Of a stretch of 64,000 nt of DNA, positions 1-8,047 are shown piece by piece. The notes beneath the pieces were generated by a model. The model had not been told where the DNA came from. It made no database searches and saw only the letters and a program-made list of their open reading frames with translations. The first letter of the stretch is position 1, and every line of letters starts with the position of its first letter. Where the stretch lies: positions 1 through 64,000 of the forward strand of contig NZ_AGUF01000065.1 in assembly GCF_000236785.1 (NCBI RefSeq). The letters are read 5' to 3'. A program made the translations under genes and the position numbers. Source of the DNA: Achromobacter arsenitoxydans SY8 (GTDB lineage: Bacteria; Pseudomonadota; Gammaproteobacteria; Burkholderiales; Burkholderiaceae_B).

Positions 1-1154
1 GGCAGGGACAATCCTGACGCCTGCAACAACGTCCGCAGCAGGCCGAACAGCGCTGGCGCAAACGCGTAGGCGCCCTGCGACAGCGCGACGATCAACGGCA
101 CTACCCGCGCCGCATCCTCTCGCGCGAACTCCGATTGCGCGATTAAAGGCGGCAGGGATGTCGCGTTGCCGATGCCCGAACCGAACAGCACCACGCCCGC
201 CCACACGGCCCAGGCGTGGTCCGCCGCCAGCATCAGCGTCAGCGATCCTCCGATTTGCACGGCATAGGCCACGCCGGCGACCATGCGCCGGTCCGCGTCC
301 GGCGGCATCAGCAAGCCGACCAGCGTGCGGCCCGCGATGGCGCTGGCCGTAGCCAGACCCATCGCCAGTCCCGCGGTCTGCGCGCCCAGCAGTGGAGCCA
401 GCAGCGAAAGCAGGTGCGCAATCAGGCCGATCTGGGCGAAGAGCCCCAGCGCCATGCCTGCTGCGAGGGTGAGAAAGGCGCGGTCGCACCACAGATTTCC
501 GACCCGGGCGGGGGGCGTTGCGCCGAGGCTTGCGGATTCCGCTGGCGCATCGCCGTCGGGCGCCTGCCCCAGTTGCTGCGGCGTCACCGCAAACACCTTG
601 CGCGACAACACCGCGATCACCACCACCATCGCCAGACCGACCCACAGGGCCGCCTGCGCGAAGCCGGCGTGCGCAATCAGGAACACCCACAGCGGCGAGA
701 ACACGATGCCGCCGACGCTGGCGCCGTTATAGGCCATGCCCAGGGCGGCTGGCCGCCGGCGGACGAACCAGGGTGCGATCAGCGCATTCACGGCCGCCGC
801 GCCCAGGGTGACCCAGCCCATGCCGCTGAACAACGCCGCGGCGTACAGCTGCCAAGGCGACTGCGCCACGGCCCATCCGGCCACGCCCAGCGCCAGCAGC
901 GCCGCGCCGCCCAGGGTCGTGCGGGGGATGCCGGCCCGCCGGTACAGGCGCGGCAGGTTGGCCACGACCAGCGTGCCCGCCAGGAAGTGCAGCGTGACGG
1001 CCCCGGACACTAGCGCGACACTCCAGCCGGTGCGCTGCGCCACGGCGTGCAGGAACACGGGCGGGCCGTAAAAACCCACGCCCCAGCCGAAGACGGCCAG
1101 GATGAACGTGGCGTAAAGGACTTTCCAGCCGAAGAATGGGGGGGAGGAGGGCAT
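1..1154 (-). CDS. MFS transporter (3' end beyond window)
   Basis: About 384 codons are open on the minus strand from an ATG at 1154 to the window edge with no stop, so the C-terminus is missing. The translation begins MPSSPPFFGWKVLYATFIL and is a chain of hydrophobic segments joined by short basic loops (for example PRLYRRAGIPR and APWFVRRRPAALGMAYNG), typical of 12-helix major facilitator permeases. The F-G-W-x-V start and the RRRPAALG loop recall the oxalate/formate-monocarboxylate type of MFS carrier. The substrate cannot be read from sequence. It is divergent from the ArsR gene at 1230, and the 75-bp gap probably holds both promoters, so that regulator may control it. Confidence 0.8.
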   Translation of the reverse strand, partial: MPSSPPFFGWKVLYATFILAVFGWGVGFYGPPVFLHAVAQRTGWSVALVSGAVTLHFLAGTLVVANLPRLYRRAGIPRTTLGGAALLALGVAGWAVAQSPWQLYAAALFSGMGWVTLGAAAVNALIAPWFVRRRPAALGMAYNGASVGGIVFSPLWVFLIAHAGFAQAALWVGLAMVVVIAVLSRKVFAVTPQQLGQAPDGDAPAESASLGATPPARVGNLWCDRAFLTLAAGMALGLFAQIGLIAHLLSLLAPLLGAQTAGLAMGLATASAIAGRTLVGLLMPPDADRRMVAGVAYAVQIGGSLTLMLAADHAWAVWAGVVLFGSGIGNATSLPPLIAQSEFAREDAARVVPLIVALSQGAYAFAPALFGLLRTLLQASGLSL

Positions 1155-1229
1155 GGCGCCGGATGTCTCGTTGCGATGACTCGCAGTATGCTTACGGTTT
1201 GCACACAACACTTTGGCCGATAGCGAATC

Positions 1230-1958
1230 ATGGAATCCGAATTCGCCGACATCAACCTGTCCGCCGTGGCCGGCGCCATCGCCGATCCGGCGCGGGCGCG
1301 CATGCTTTGCCTGCTGCTGGATGGCCGGGCGCGCACCGCCACCGAGCTGGCCGCGGCCGCCGACATCGGCGCGTCCACGGCCAGCAGCCATTTCCAGCGC
1401 CTGCGCGAGCAGGGCCTGGTTGAAATGGCCGTGCAGGGCAAGCACCGCTATTACCGGCTGGCCAACGGCGAGGTCGGCCATGCGCTAGAGGCCTTGCTGG
1501 TGGTCGCCGGCGCAGAACGCGCGCCGTTCAAGCCCAGCACGCCGTCGGCTCTGCGCGAAGCCCGGACCTGCTATGACCACATGGCGGGCACGCTGGCCGT
1601 GCGCATTCACGACGCCATGGTCGCGCGCCGCTGGCTGGCGCCCGACGCACGCGACTACGTGCTTACGCCGCTGGGCGAGGCGTCGCTGGCCCAGGTAGGG
1701 GTGGACGTTGCGCGGGCGCGCCATCGACGCCGCCGCTTTGCGTGCGCCTGCCTGGACTGGAGCGAGCGCCGCTCGCATCTTGGCGGAGCCCTGGGCGCGG
1801 CGCTGCTTGATGCGCTGCTCGAGCGCGGCTGGATCAGCAAAGACCTGGATTCGCGGGCGTTGAGCGTGACGCGCAAGGGCGAGCGGCAGTTTCCCGCCTT
1901 CTTTGGCCCGGCCGGCGAGCAGCCCGCCGCGCAAAGGGACTCGCATGCCGCGGCATAG
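1230..1958 (+). CDS. ArsR-family winged-helix transcriptional regulator
   Basis: 242 aa. The N-terminal ~85 residues form an ArsR-type winged helix: ADPARARMLCLLLDGRA, the recognition helix around ADIGASTASSHFQRL, and the wing KHRYYRLA. The C-terminal half contains ACLDWSERRSHLGGALGAAL, a stretch I associate with the longer ArsR-like regulators of about 230 aa. The CACLDW segment (residues ~171-176) contributes two cysteines that could sense metal or redox state, but no classical ELCVCDL site is present. It is divergent from the MFS gene, so local control of that transporter is the simplest guess. A hairpin with a T tract follows at 2026-2049. Confidence 0.85.
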   Translation: MESEFADINLSAVAGAIADPARARMLCLLLDGRARTATELAAAADIGASTASSHFQRLREQGLVEMAVQGKHRYYRLANGEVGHALEALLVVAGAERAPFKPSTPSALREARTCYDHMAGTLAVRIHDAMVARRWLAPDARDYVLTPLGEASLAQVGVDVARARHRRRRFACACLDWSERRSHLGGALGAALLDALLERGWISKDLDSRALSVTRKGERQFPAFFGPAGEQPAAQRDSHAAA

Positions 1959-2025
1959 CCTTTTCCTCGCCGCAACGCCCAGCGCCCGCCACACCCTCAG
2001 GCGGCGGATCCGCACACAACCATTC

Positions 2026-2049
2026 GAGCCGCGAATGCGGCTTTTTTTT
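2026..2049 (+). terminator. Rho-independent terminator after the ArsR gene
   Basis: AGCCGC-GAAT-GCGGCT forms a 6-bp stem with a tetraloop, followed directly by a run of T residues to 2049. Confidence 0.75.
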
Positions 2050-2101
2050 CGTCTTTCCGTCCTACGTGGACGATTTTCTCAACCCTGTACAGGAGGTGGC
2101 C

Positions 2102-2758
2102 TTGCCTACGCTGGCCTTGCACGCGTTCCGTCATGTCATGCAGATCGTGACGGAATTGCGCATCGACGTTAACCATTGTCCGCAAGAGGTGGACAAGGAA
2201 CTCGATGCCATCCATAACCGTATGAATCGTCCGCTGGACCGCTTGCATGGATTGCCGGAGGTCAAGACCGACATCCCTGGCATCGTGCTTCGCTATCGCG
2301 AAGCGGACGGCGAGTATTACGTGTATGTGGTGGACGTGCGCCGCGGCAGGCTGGCGGGCTATACCGTGTTCAATCGGCTGATCGAAGTGGGCCGGCGCGC
2401 GGATCCCCACGTGCGCGCGCCGCATTCCAAATACGCTCAGCCCTACCAGGGTATGGGGCTGGCCACGGCGGTCTATCGCTGGGGGCTGGACGCGGGGCTG
2501 TGCATCATCAGCGGCGCGCGCCAGTCGGTCGGAGCGCACCGGCTCTGGATGGGTCTGGCGCGCGACTACGAGCTTGGCTACGTGGACCTGCGGGGCAAGC
2601 AATTGAGCTATCTGGGCCAGACGGTCTGTCCGGGCCTGCAGGAGGACCTGCACACGCGGATGATCCTGCTGGGCAGGGGATGGTCTTTGGCCGATTACAT
2701 GAGGGCGACAGGCATGAATCCGCGCAAGGATGCGCTTTCGCAACAGGCCTTAGGGTAA
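2102..2758 (+). CDS. Hypothetical protein with a GNAT-like motif, TTG start
   Basis: 218 aa from a TTG at 2102. I chose this start because a perfect AGGAGG lies at 2091-2096, five bases upstream. A GTG at 2066 is in frame but has no comparable ribosome site. The middle and C-terminal part reads YAQPYQGMGLATAVYRWG...SVGAHRLWMGLAR, which resembles the acetyl-CoA loop (Q-x-x-G-x-A) and following helix of GNAT acetyltransferases. The rest, including a beta-rich stretch around IVLRYREADGEYYVYVVDV, gives no family I recognise. A GNAT-like fold is inferred; it could be an unrelated family. Confidence 0.6.
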   Translation: MPTLALHAFRHVMQIVTELRIDVNHCPQEVDKELDAIHNRMNRPLDRLHGLPEVKTDIPGIVLRYREADGEYYVYVVDVRRGRLAGYTVFNRLIEVGRRADPHVRAPHSKYAQPYQGMGLATAVYRWGLDAGLCIISGARQSVGAHRLWMGLARDYELGYVDLRGKQLSYLGQTVCPGLQEDLHTRMILLGRGWSLADYMRATGMNPRKDALSQQALG

Positions 2759-2830
2759 TCCCCGCAGAACGGCGCCGGGCGGCGTGGCGCGCCCGTCCGG
2801 TGCTTGGCTCAGGCCGCGCCAGCGTTGGCT

Positions 2831-2848
2831 ATCCGCCGAATGGCGGAT
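2831..2848 (+). terminator. Hairpin after the GNAT-like gene
   Basis: ATCCGCC-GAAT-GGCGGAT forms a perfect 7-bp stem with a GAAT loop, 73 nt after the stop. Only a weak T-rich tail follows, so termination is uncertain. Confidence 0.35.
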
Positions 2849-2987
2849 TGCTTTCCCGGTATTTGAGAAACGGGGACGCTATTCTTTTGATGCAACAGTG
2901 TTTCCAGTTTCTGCTTGAGTTACAAAACTTATCCTAATTGTCATGGAATCAGGGAGTATGCTCGACAGCAGATAGAGGACTTCCGAA

Positions 2988-3263
2988 GTGCATCAGAACA
3001 ATTTGATCTATAAGGGATACCGGCTAACGGCCAAGGTCTCCCGGGCCGGTGGCGCTATCCAGCTTGAGGCGCAGCCCAGCGGCCCCGTCTTCACCGCATC
3101 AATCACGGTGGTTCAGGCCGGCGCCGTCCAGGAAGGCGGCGACGAATATCCGGTTCCCCAGTTTGCCGAGGGCGGCTTTGTCTACAGCCCGCGCGAAGCC
3201 GTGCATGCGGCGATCCTGCATGGGCGCGAAATCGTCGACGGCCTGACGAACACGCCGTCCTGA
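2988..3263 (+). CDS. Small conserved hypothetical protein
   Basis: 91 aa from a GTG at 2988, with a purine-rich AGAGGA about eight bases upstream. No signal peptide or membrane segment is visible. The sequence opens with YKGYRLTAKVSRAGG, has a beta-rich centre and ends with a helix (SPREAVHAAILHGREIVDG). This looks like a compact single-domain protein of the kind found widely in Burkholderiales; I cannot assign a function. It stands alone, ending convergently seven bases from the DUF1828 gene on the other strand. Confidence 0.6.
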   Translation: MHQNNLIYKGYRLTAKVSRAGGAIQLEAQPSGPVFTASITVVQAGAVQEGGDEYPVPQFAEGGFVYSPREAVHAAILHGREIVDGLTNTPS

Positions 3264-3269
3264 CGCGCG

Positions 3270-4034
3270 TCAGGCCGAAAAGACTTCTCGCCAGTCGCGG
3301 GTCTTGGCCAGCGTCTGCACCGTGGCCGACTGCTCCAGGATGGTCACGGCCTTCTTGAATTCCTCGGCCGACGCGCCGTCTTCCAGGATGACCATGCGCG
3401 AGTTTCGCGCGTCCGCCATCTTCACGTCGGACATCTTCCCGTGGGTCTGGTAGACCTGCGTCCAGTCCATTTTCTTGCCGGCCTTCAGGGCGATCGGTTC
3501 GATGTAGGTCAGCGCAGTGCTGCCGGCCGCACGCACCGCGAACGCAAAGTCCGCCGTATGGCCGCTGCTGCCCTTGGCGCGCGCGCCCTTGACCATGCGG
3601 TTCACGCCCACGCCTTCCGCCAGCGCGCGGCCCACCTGGGCGCGGAACCGCAGCTGGCTGAACCTGGGCATCCATTTCGCGCACTGGAACGACAGCGCCA
3701 TCGCCAGTTTCACCGCGTCCCAGAGCGCTTCCTGCAACTGTTCGTTCGGACCCGACGCCACGATGGCGCCAGTCCGGTCGAAGTGCGCCAGGCTGACGCC
3801 GGGCGTCTCGTTCAGGATGTCGATACGCTTGGCCGCCAGGTCGATGCCGAAGCTGGACGCGTGCATCGCGGTCTCACAGGCATCGGTCAGGTAGAACGTC
3901 GTTTCGTCGGGGTGCGCGATGAAGAAGGCGGCGTGCTGGCCGTCCAAGCCCAGCGTCATCGGCGACACCGCGCGAATGGCATGCTCGCCGGCGGGAACGA
4001 CGGTCCAGCCGGAGGCTTCCAGAAAATTGCTCAT
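3270..4034 (-). CDS. DUF1828/DUF1829-type protein
   Basis: 254 aa from the ATG at 4034-4032, which overlaps the stop of the upstream gene in an ATGA arrangement (translational coupling). The N-terminal half has the F-Y-L-T-D-A...A-M-H-A...F-G-I-D pattern (residues ~45-65) that I associate with DUF1828. The C-terminal third (from about FAVRAAGSTALTYIEPIAL) fits the companion DUF1829 region. No signal peptide or transmembrane helix is seen. Function is unknown in the family as far as I know. Co-translation with the next gene and the LexA-type box upstream of the pair suggest a stress- or defence-related role, which is inference. Confidence 0.7.
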   Translation of the reverse strand: MSNFLEASGWTVVPAGEHAIRAVSPMTLGLDGQHAAFFIAHPDETTFYLTDACETAMHASSFGIDLAAKRIDILNETPGVSLAHFDRTGAIVASGPNEQLQEALWDAVKLAMALSFQCAKWMPRFSQLRFRAQVGRALAEGVGVNRMVKGARAKGSSGHTADFAFAVRAAGSTALTYIEPIALKAGKKMDWTQVYQTHGKMSDVKMADARNSRMVILEDGASAEEFKKAVTILEQSATVQTLAKTRDWREVFSA

Positions 4035-4567
4035 AGGATTAGTTCGATTTGGCGGCCTTTGAGGGGATGCGCAAAACCGCCTGCAAGCGTCAGGTTCGCT
4101 CGCGGCAGGAAATACTGCATCAGCGCGCCGATGGTTTCCAGGGCGGGCACGATGGGCTCGGCATAGCCTTCGCCTTCGTCCACCCAGATGTGTTCGTGGC
4201 TGCGGTCCGCGAGCGGCTTGCGGAACTGCGGCCGGCCCAAGCCCACCAGGCTGGTGTGGAAGGCGTCGTCGGTATCCACGCCGAATACGCGATGCGGGCC
4301 GACGAAAAGGCTGGCGCAAAAGGCCTCGGTCAGAAAGATGGTGGCTTGGCCGTGCACCGCAGTGCGCGCGCCCCGGTAGATCGTGCGGAAGATCACGTCT
4401 TCGCGGACTTCGCCCTTGATCCGGCAGGGGCTGGTGAATTCCATCCATTGGCTGGCCGCCGCGGCGGGCTTTGGCGTCCAGAGGACCGGCTTCACGGTTT
4501 CCTTGGGTTCGGCAAGAATTTCTTGCACCTCATCAACGGTGATTAACGGTTCGAACTTATTGGCCAT
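4031..4567 (-). CDS. Hypothetical protein, first gene of the DUF1828 operon (DUF6978-like)
   Basis: 178 aa. The segment SPCRIKGEVREDVIFRTIYRG, followed by an acidic/aromatic region (FGVDTDDAFHTSLVG), HEHIWVDEGEGY and a C-terminal helix, resembles the family labelled DUF6978. I place it there from memory and only tentatively. It is soluble and has no signal peptide. Its last four bases overlap the start of the DUF1828 gene, so the two proteins are probably made in a fixed ratio, as in toxin-antitoxin or complex-forming pairs. A palindromic LexA-type box lies 148 bases upstream (4715-4730) within the gap to ypfJ. Confidence 0.6.
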   Translation of the reverse strand: MANKFEPLITVDEVQEILAEPKETVKPVLWTPKPAAAASQWMEFTSPCRIKGEVREDVIFRTIYRGARTAVHGQATIFLTEAFCASLFVGPHRVFGVDTDDAFHTSLVGLGRPQFRKPLADRSHEHIWVDEGEGYAEPIVPALETIGALMQYFLPRANLTLAGGFAHPLKGRQIELIL

Positions 4568-4714
4568 GGAAACTATCTAGGGTCTTGGGTGTGCGCGCGG
4601 GTAATGCTTGCGCTTTGCAGGCGCTGCGGCCTGCCTCGGGGCGGGCGCGGCACGCGCGCGCTGCACTGCGAGGGGGCGTAATCTTACAAGATGAAGGCGG
4701 CGCAGGCTTGGTTG

Positions 4715-4730
4715 CTGTATGGATATACAG
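4715..4730 (-). promoter_or_regulatory. LexA (SOS) box-like palindrome
   Basis: CTGTATATCCATACAG on the minus strand fits CTGT-N8-ACAG, with an AT-rich core and extra symmetry (CTGTAT...ATACAG). It sits just after the ypfJ stop and upstream of the minus-strand DUF operon. A possible -10 (TAAGAT) follows at about 4686-4681. Confidence 0.6.
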
Positions 4731-4754
4731 CTGATGGCTATTGAAAGGCACGCG

Positions 4755-5609
4755 TCAGAGCGTAGCGGCGCCAAACGTGTCGCATTGCTTGAGGCTGCCG
4801 CTTTCCAGGCCGCGCTTGAACCACCGAACGCGCTGGGCCGACGTCCCGTGGGTGAAGGCGTCGGGCACCACGTAGCCCTGCGTTTGCTTCTGCAGGCGGT
4901 CGTCGCCGATGGCCGTGGCGGCCGCCAGCGCTTCTTCGATGTCGCCGCCTTCCAGGATGTTGCGCGCCGCGTTCGCCCGCTGGGCCCATACGCCGGCAAA
5001 GCAGTCCGCCTGCAGCTCAAGGCGCACCGACAGCGCGTTGGCCTGCGACGGATTGCGGCGGCGCAGATTGTCCACCTGATCCGAAATGCCCAGCAGATGC
5101 TGCACATGATGGCCGACTTCGTGGGCGATCACGTAGGCCTGCGCGAAATCGCCGGGGGCCTTGAAGCGGTTCTGCAATTCATCGAAGAAGGCCAGGTCGA
5201 TATACACCTTGCTGTCGCCGGGGCAATAGAACGGCCCCATCGCGGCCTGGCCGGTGCCGCATGCCGTGGGGGTGGCGCCGCGGAACAGCACGAGCTTGGG
5301 CGCCGCGTACTGGCGGTTGAGTTCTTTCTGGAAAACGGCCGACCAGACGTCTTCGGTTTCGCCCAGCACCTTCGACACGAAGACGGCCTGGGGGTCATTG
5401 GCCGGCGGGCGCGTGGCGGGCGCCTCCTGCTGTTCGGTGGCGGGCCCTTCCGCCATCTGCAGGACCACATTCGGGTCCACGCCGAAATACATGGCCACCA
5501 GCGCAAGTACTATCGTACCGATGCCGATGGTGCCGCGTCCGCCGATGCGTGGGCCACTGGAACGGCGGTCTTCCACATTGTCGCTTTGGCGCGAGTTATC
5601 GAGGCGCAT
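4755..5609 (-). CDS. ypfJ: YpfJ-family neutral zinc metallopeptidase
   Basis: 284 aa. A cytoplasmic N-terminus of about 23 residues is followed by a single transmembrane segment (residues ~26-43, GTIGIGTIVLALVAMYFGV). A periplasmic catalytic domain then carries HEVGHH at 163-168 (HExxH zinc site) and the downstream helix RLELQADCFAGVWA that should supply the third ligand. The signature FYCPGDSKVYIDLAFF is characteristic of the family. The physiological substrate is not known. The start has GGGAG nine bases upstream. It lies on the same strand as, and upstream of, the LexA-box DUF operon but is separated from it by 187 bp. Confidence 0.9.
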   Translation of the reverse strand: MRLDNSRQSDNVEDRRSSGPRIGGRGTIGIGTIVLALVAMYFGVDPNVVLQMAEGPATEQQEAPATRPPANDPQAVFVSKVLGETEDVWSAVFQKELNRQYAAPKLVLFRGATPTACGTGQAAMGPFYCPGDSKVYIDLAFFDELQNRFKAPGDFAQAYVIAHEVGHHVQHLLGISDQVDNLRRRNPSQANALSVRLELQADCFAGVWAQRANAARNILEGGDIEEALAAATAIGDDRLQKQTQGYVVPDAFTHGTSAQRVRWFKRGLESGSLKQCDTFGAATL

Positions 5610-5693
5610 GTTGTTTCTCCCGGCGGTTCGGCATTACCGCCATTTTGCATCGCCGCCCTATTGAGCGGCCTTCAAGAGTGTTAGGATAAACCC

Positions 5694-6320
5694 ATGGCCC
5701 TGTTTCTCTCCATCCATCCCGCGAATCCCCAGCCCCGCCTGCTCAAGCAGGCCGCGCAATGGCTCAACGACGGGGGCCTGGTCGCGGTGCCCACCGACTC
5801 CAGCTACGCCGTCGTCGCACGCCTTGACGACAAGAGCGCCGCCGACGGGCTGCGCCGTCTGCGCGGACTGGATGAACGCCATCACCTTACGCTGCTGTGC
5901 CGCGACCTGGCCGAAATCGGCCACTTCGCGCGCGTCGACAACAAGCAGTACCGCCTGCTCAAGGCCGCTACGCCCGGTCCCTGGACCTTCATTCTTGAAG
6001 CCACCAAGGAAGTGCCGCGGCGCGTGTCCCATCCGTCGCGCAAGACCATCGGGATCCGCGTGCCGGACAACAGCGTCATCCTGGGGTTGCTGGAGCAGGC
6101 CGGGGCGCCGTTGCTGTCCACGACGCTCATCCCCAAGGACGAAACCGAGGCGCTGAACGACGCCGAGGACATCCGCGAACGCTATGACCACGACCTGGCG
6201 GCCATCATCGACGCGGGCGCCTGCCCGCAATCGCCGACCACGGTCATCGACCTCACCGGCGATGATCCGGTTGTGGTGCGCGTCGGTCGCGGCGATCCCG
6301 CCACGCTCGGACTTGTCTGA
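5694..6320 (+). CDS. yciO: YciO/Sua5-type L-threonylcarbamoyladenylate synthase-like protein
   Basis: 208 aa and a single YrdC-like domain. The N-terminal motif GGLVAVPTDSSYAVVARLDD is the nucleotide/threonine pocket region (normally PTETVYGL), LRGLDERHHLTLLCRDL replaces the KRP loop, and TPGPWTFILEA and SRKTIGIRVPDN are conserved beta-strand motifs. The length and the H-H-L-T variant fit the YciO branch rather than TsaC, so t6A synthesis activity is possible but may be weak or replaced by another role. It is transcribed toward the M50 protease gene 69 bp downstream and may be co-transcribed with it. Confidence 0.85.
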   Translation: MALFLSIHPANPQPRLLKQAAQWLNDGGLVAVPTDSSYAVVARLDDKSAADGLRRLRGLDERHHLTLLCRDLAEIGHFARVDNKQYRLLKAATPGPWTFILEATKEVPRRVSHPSRKTIGIRVPDNSVILGLLEQAGAPLLSTTLIPKDETEALNDAEDIRERYDHDLAAIIDAGACPQSPTTVIDLTGDDPVVVRVGRGDPATLGLV

Positions 6321-6389
6321 TTCCTATCTTGTCTCCGCGTTGCGTGCCGGCGTGTGCCGGCGCGCCGCTCGTCTACAATCCGGTTCGCC

Positions 6390-7037
6390 ATGAATGACAT
6401 CATCCAAACCATTGCGGTCTACGCGATACCGGTCATCTTCGCCATCACCCTGCACGAAGCCGCGCACGGCTACGTGGCGCGCATGCTGGGCGATCCGACC
6501 GCCTATCAGGCGGGCCGAGTCAGCCTGAACCCGGCGCGGCATATCGACCCGATCGGCACGCTGCTCGTGCCGGTCGCCATTCTGCTGGCCTCCAAGCTGA
6601 TGGGCAGCCCCGGCATGCTGTTCGGCTGGGCCAAGCCGGTGCCGGTGGATTTCGGACGCCTGCGCCGTCCCAAGAAGGACATGGCGTGGGTGGCGCTGGC
6701 GGGGCCGGCGGCCAACCTTTTCATGGCGATCCTGTGGGCGCTGTCGCTGCGCTTGTTCATCGAAAGCGGCCTGCAGGAAAGCTTCTGGTTCGAAATGGCC
6801 GTGGCCGGCGTCAACGTCAATCTGGTGCTGATGGCGCTGAATCTGCTGCCCATCCTGCCGCTGGATGGGGGACGCATCCTTTTCAGCCTGCTGCCCAACC
6901 GCCTGGCCTGGCAGTATTCAAAAATTGAGCCGTATGGGCTGGTGATCGTCATCGTCCTGCTGGTCACCGATGTGCTTTGGCTTCTGATGCGGCCGGTGCT
7001 GGGGCTGGGGACGACGATCGTCCAGTGGTTTCTGTAG
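6390..7037 (+). CDS. Site-2 protease family (M50) membrane metalloprotease
   Basis: 215 aa, hydrophobic throughout. HEAAH at residues 22-26 provides the zinc-binding HExxH in the first helix, and PLDGGR near 157-162 supplies the conserved aspartate ligand in a later helix. The short length, LNPARHIDPIGT and the absence of a PDZ domain place it with the small Rip/SpoIVFB-like peptidases rather than RseP. The start is the ATG of MNDIIQTIAVYAIP; upstream in-frame codons lie in the promoter region. No substrate can be inferred from the neighbours. dapA follows after 87 bp. Confidence 0.88.
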   Translation: MNDIIQTIAVYAIPVIFAITLHEAAHGYVARMLGDPTAYQAGRVSLNPARHIDPIGTLLVPVAILLASKLMGSPGMLFGWAKPVPVDFGRLRRPKKDMAWVALAGPAANLFMAILWALSLRLFIESGLQESFWFEMAVAGVNVNLVLMALNLLPILPLDGGRILFSLLPNRLAWQYSKIEPYGLVIVIVLLVTDVLWLLMRPVLGLGTTIVQWFL

Positions 7038-7124
7038 GATTTCGGCCAATATCCGTTAAACTCAGCGGTTTCACTGATTCTGGCCCTGAGGCATCCCGCC
7101 GCGGGGCGCTGGAGCCCTATATTT

Positions 7125-8030
7125 ATGGCATCCCCTGCAACCGCCGCAGGCGTTAATTTCCAGGGCAGCATGGTGGCCCTGGTCACCCCAATGCAGCCCG
7201 ATGGCAGCCTTGACTACGCTGCCTACCGGTCGTTGATCGACTGGCATGTCCAGGAAGGCACCGACGCACTTGTGGTGGTGGGCACCACCGGGGAGTCGCC
7301 CACGGTCTCCATGGAAGAGCACGCGGAACTCATCCGCGTCGCCGTCGAACACGCGGCGGGCCGCATCCCGGTCATCGCCGGCGTGGGCGCCAACTCCACC
7401 GACGAAGCCATCCACCTGACCCGCCACGCCAAGGCTGTGGGCGCGCAGGCCGGCCTGTCGGTCGTTCCGTACTACAACAAGCCCTCGCAAGAAGGCCTGT
7501 ACCGCCACTTCCGCACCATCGCGGAAGCCGTCGACCTGCCCACGATCCTGTACAACGTGCCTGGCCGCACCGTTGCCGACATGAGCAACGAAACGGTCCT
7601 GCGCCTGGCGCAGGTGCCGGGCATCATCGGCATCAAGGACGCAACCGGCGACATCGCCCGCGGCGGCCTGCTGCTGCGCGAAGCGCCGGCCAGCTTCCAG
7701 GTCTTCAGCGGCGACGACCCCACCGCCGCCGCCCTGATCCTGCTGGGCGCGCGCGGCAATATTTCGGTCACCGCCAACGTAGCGCCCAAGCTCATGCGCG
7801 ACCTCTGTGCCGCCGCCCTGGCCGGCAACGTGCCGAAGGTCCGTGAACTTAATGCGTTCCTGGCGCGTCTGAACAAGGCTTTGTTCGTTGAAGCCAATCC
7901 TATCCCCGTCAAGTGGGCTCTGGCCGAAATGGGCCGCAGCGCACTGGGCTACCGGCTCCCGCTGGTCGAACTGGGGGCGCAGCATCACGCAACGGTGCGC
8001 GGCGCGCTCCAGGAAACGGGACTGCTTTAA
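7125..8030 (+). CDS. dapA: 4-hydroxy-tetrahydrodipicolinate synthase
   Basis: 301 aa. It condenses pyruvate with aspartate semialdehyde, the first committed step of lysine/diaminopimelate synthesis, in the cytoplasm. The active-site Schiff-base lysine is K171 in [11 protein letters not shown]. Tyr143 (LYNVPGRT) and the threonine pair in [10 protein letters not shown] (residues ~53-60) complete the catalytic triad. [11 protein letters not shown] is the second family signature. Length and architecture are those of a standard TIM-barrel DapA. bamC follows after only 17 bp, as in many proteobacteria, so the two are likely one operon. lysC of the same pathway is also in this window (61.8 kb). Confidence 0.97.
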   Translation: MASPATAAGVNFQGSMVALVTPMQPDGSLDYAAYRSLIDWHVQEGTDALVVVGTTGESPTVSMEEHAELIRVAVEHAAGRIPVIAGVGANSTDEAIHLTRHAKAVGAQAGLSVVPYYNKPSQEGLYRHFRTIAEAVDLPTILYNVPGRTVADMSNETVLRLAQVPGIIGIKDATGDIARGGLLLREAPASFQVFSGDDPTAAALILLGARGNISVTANVAPKLMRDLCAAALAGNVPKVRELNAFLARLNKALFVEANPIPVKWALAEMGRSALGYRLPLVELGAQHHATVRGALQETGLL

Positions 8031-8047
8031 ATATCGTGAGGATACGT

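Noticed and set aside
216-1013. Open frame on the plus strand at the left edge
   Set aside because: It is the shadow of the MFS transporter read on the other strand; Arg/Gln/His-rich and without conserved features.
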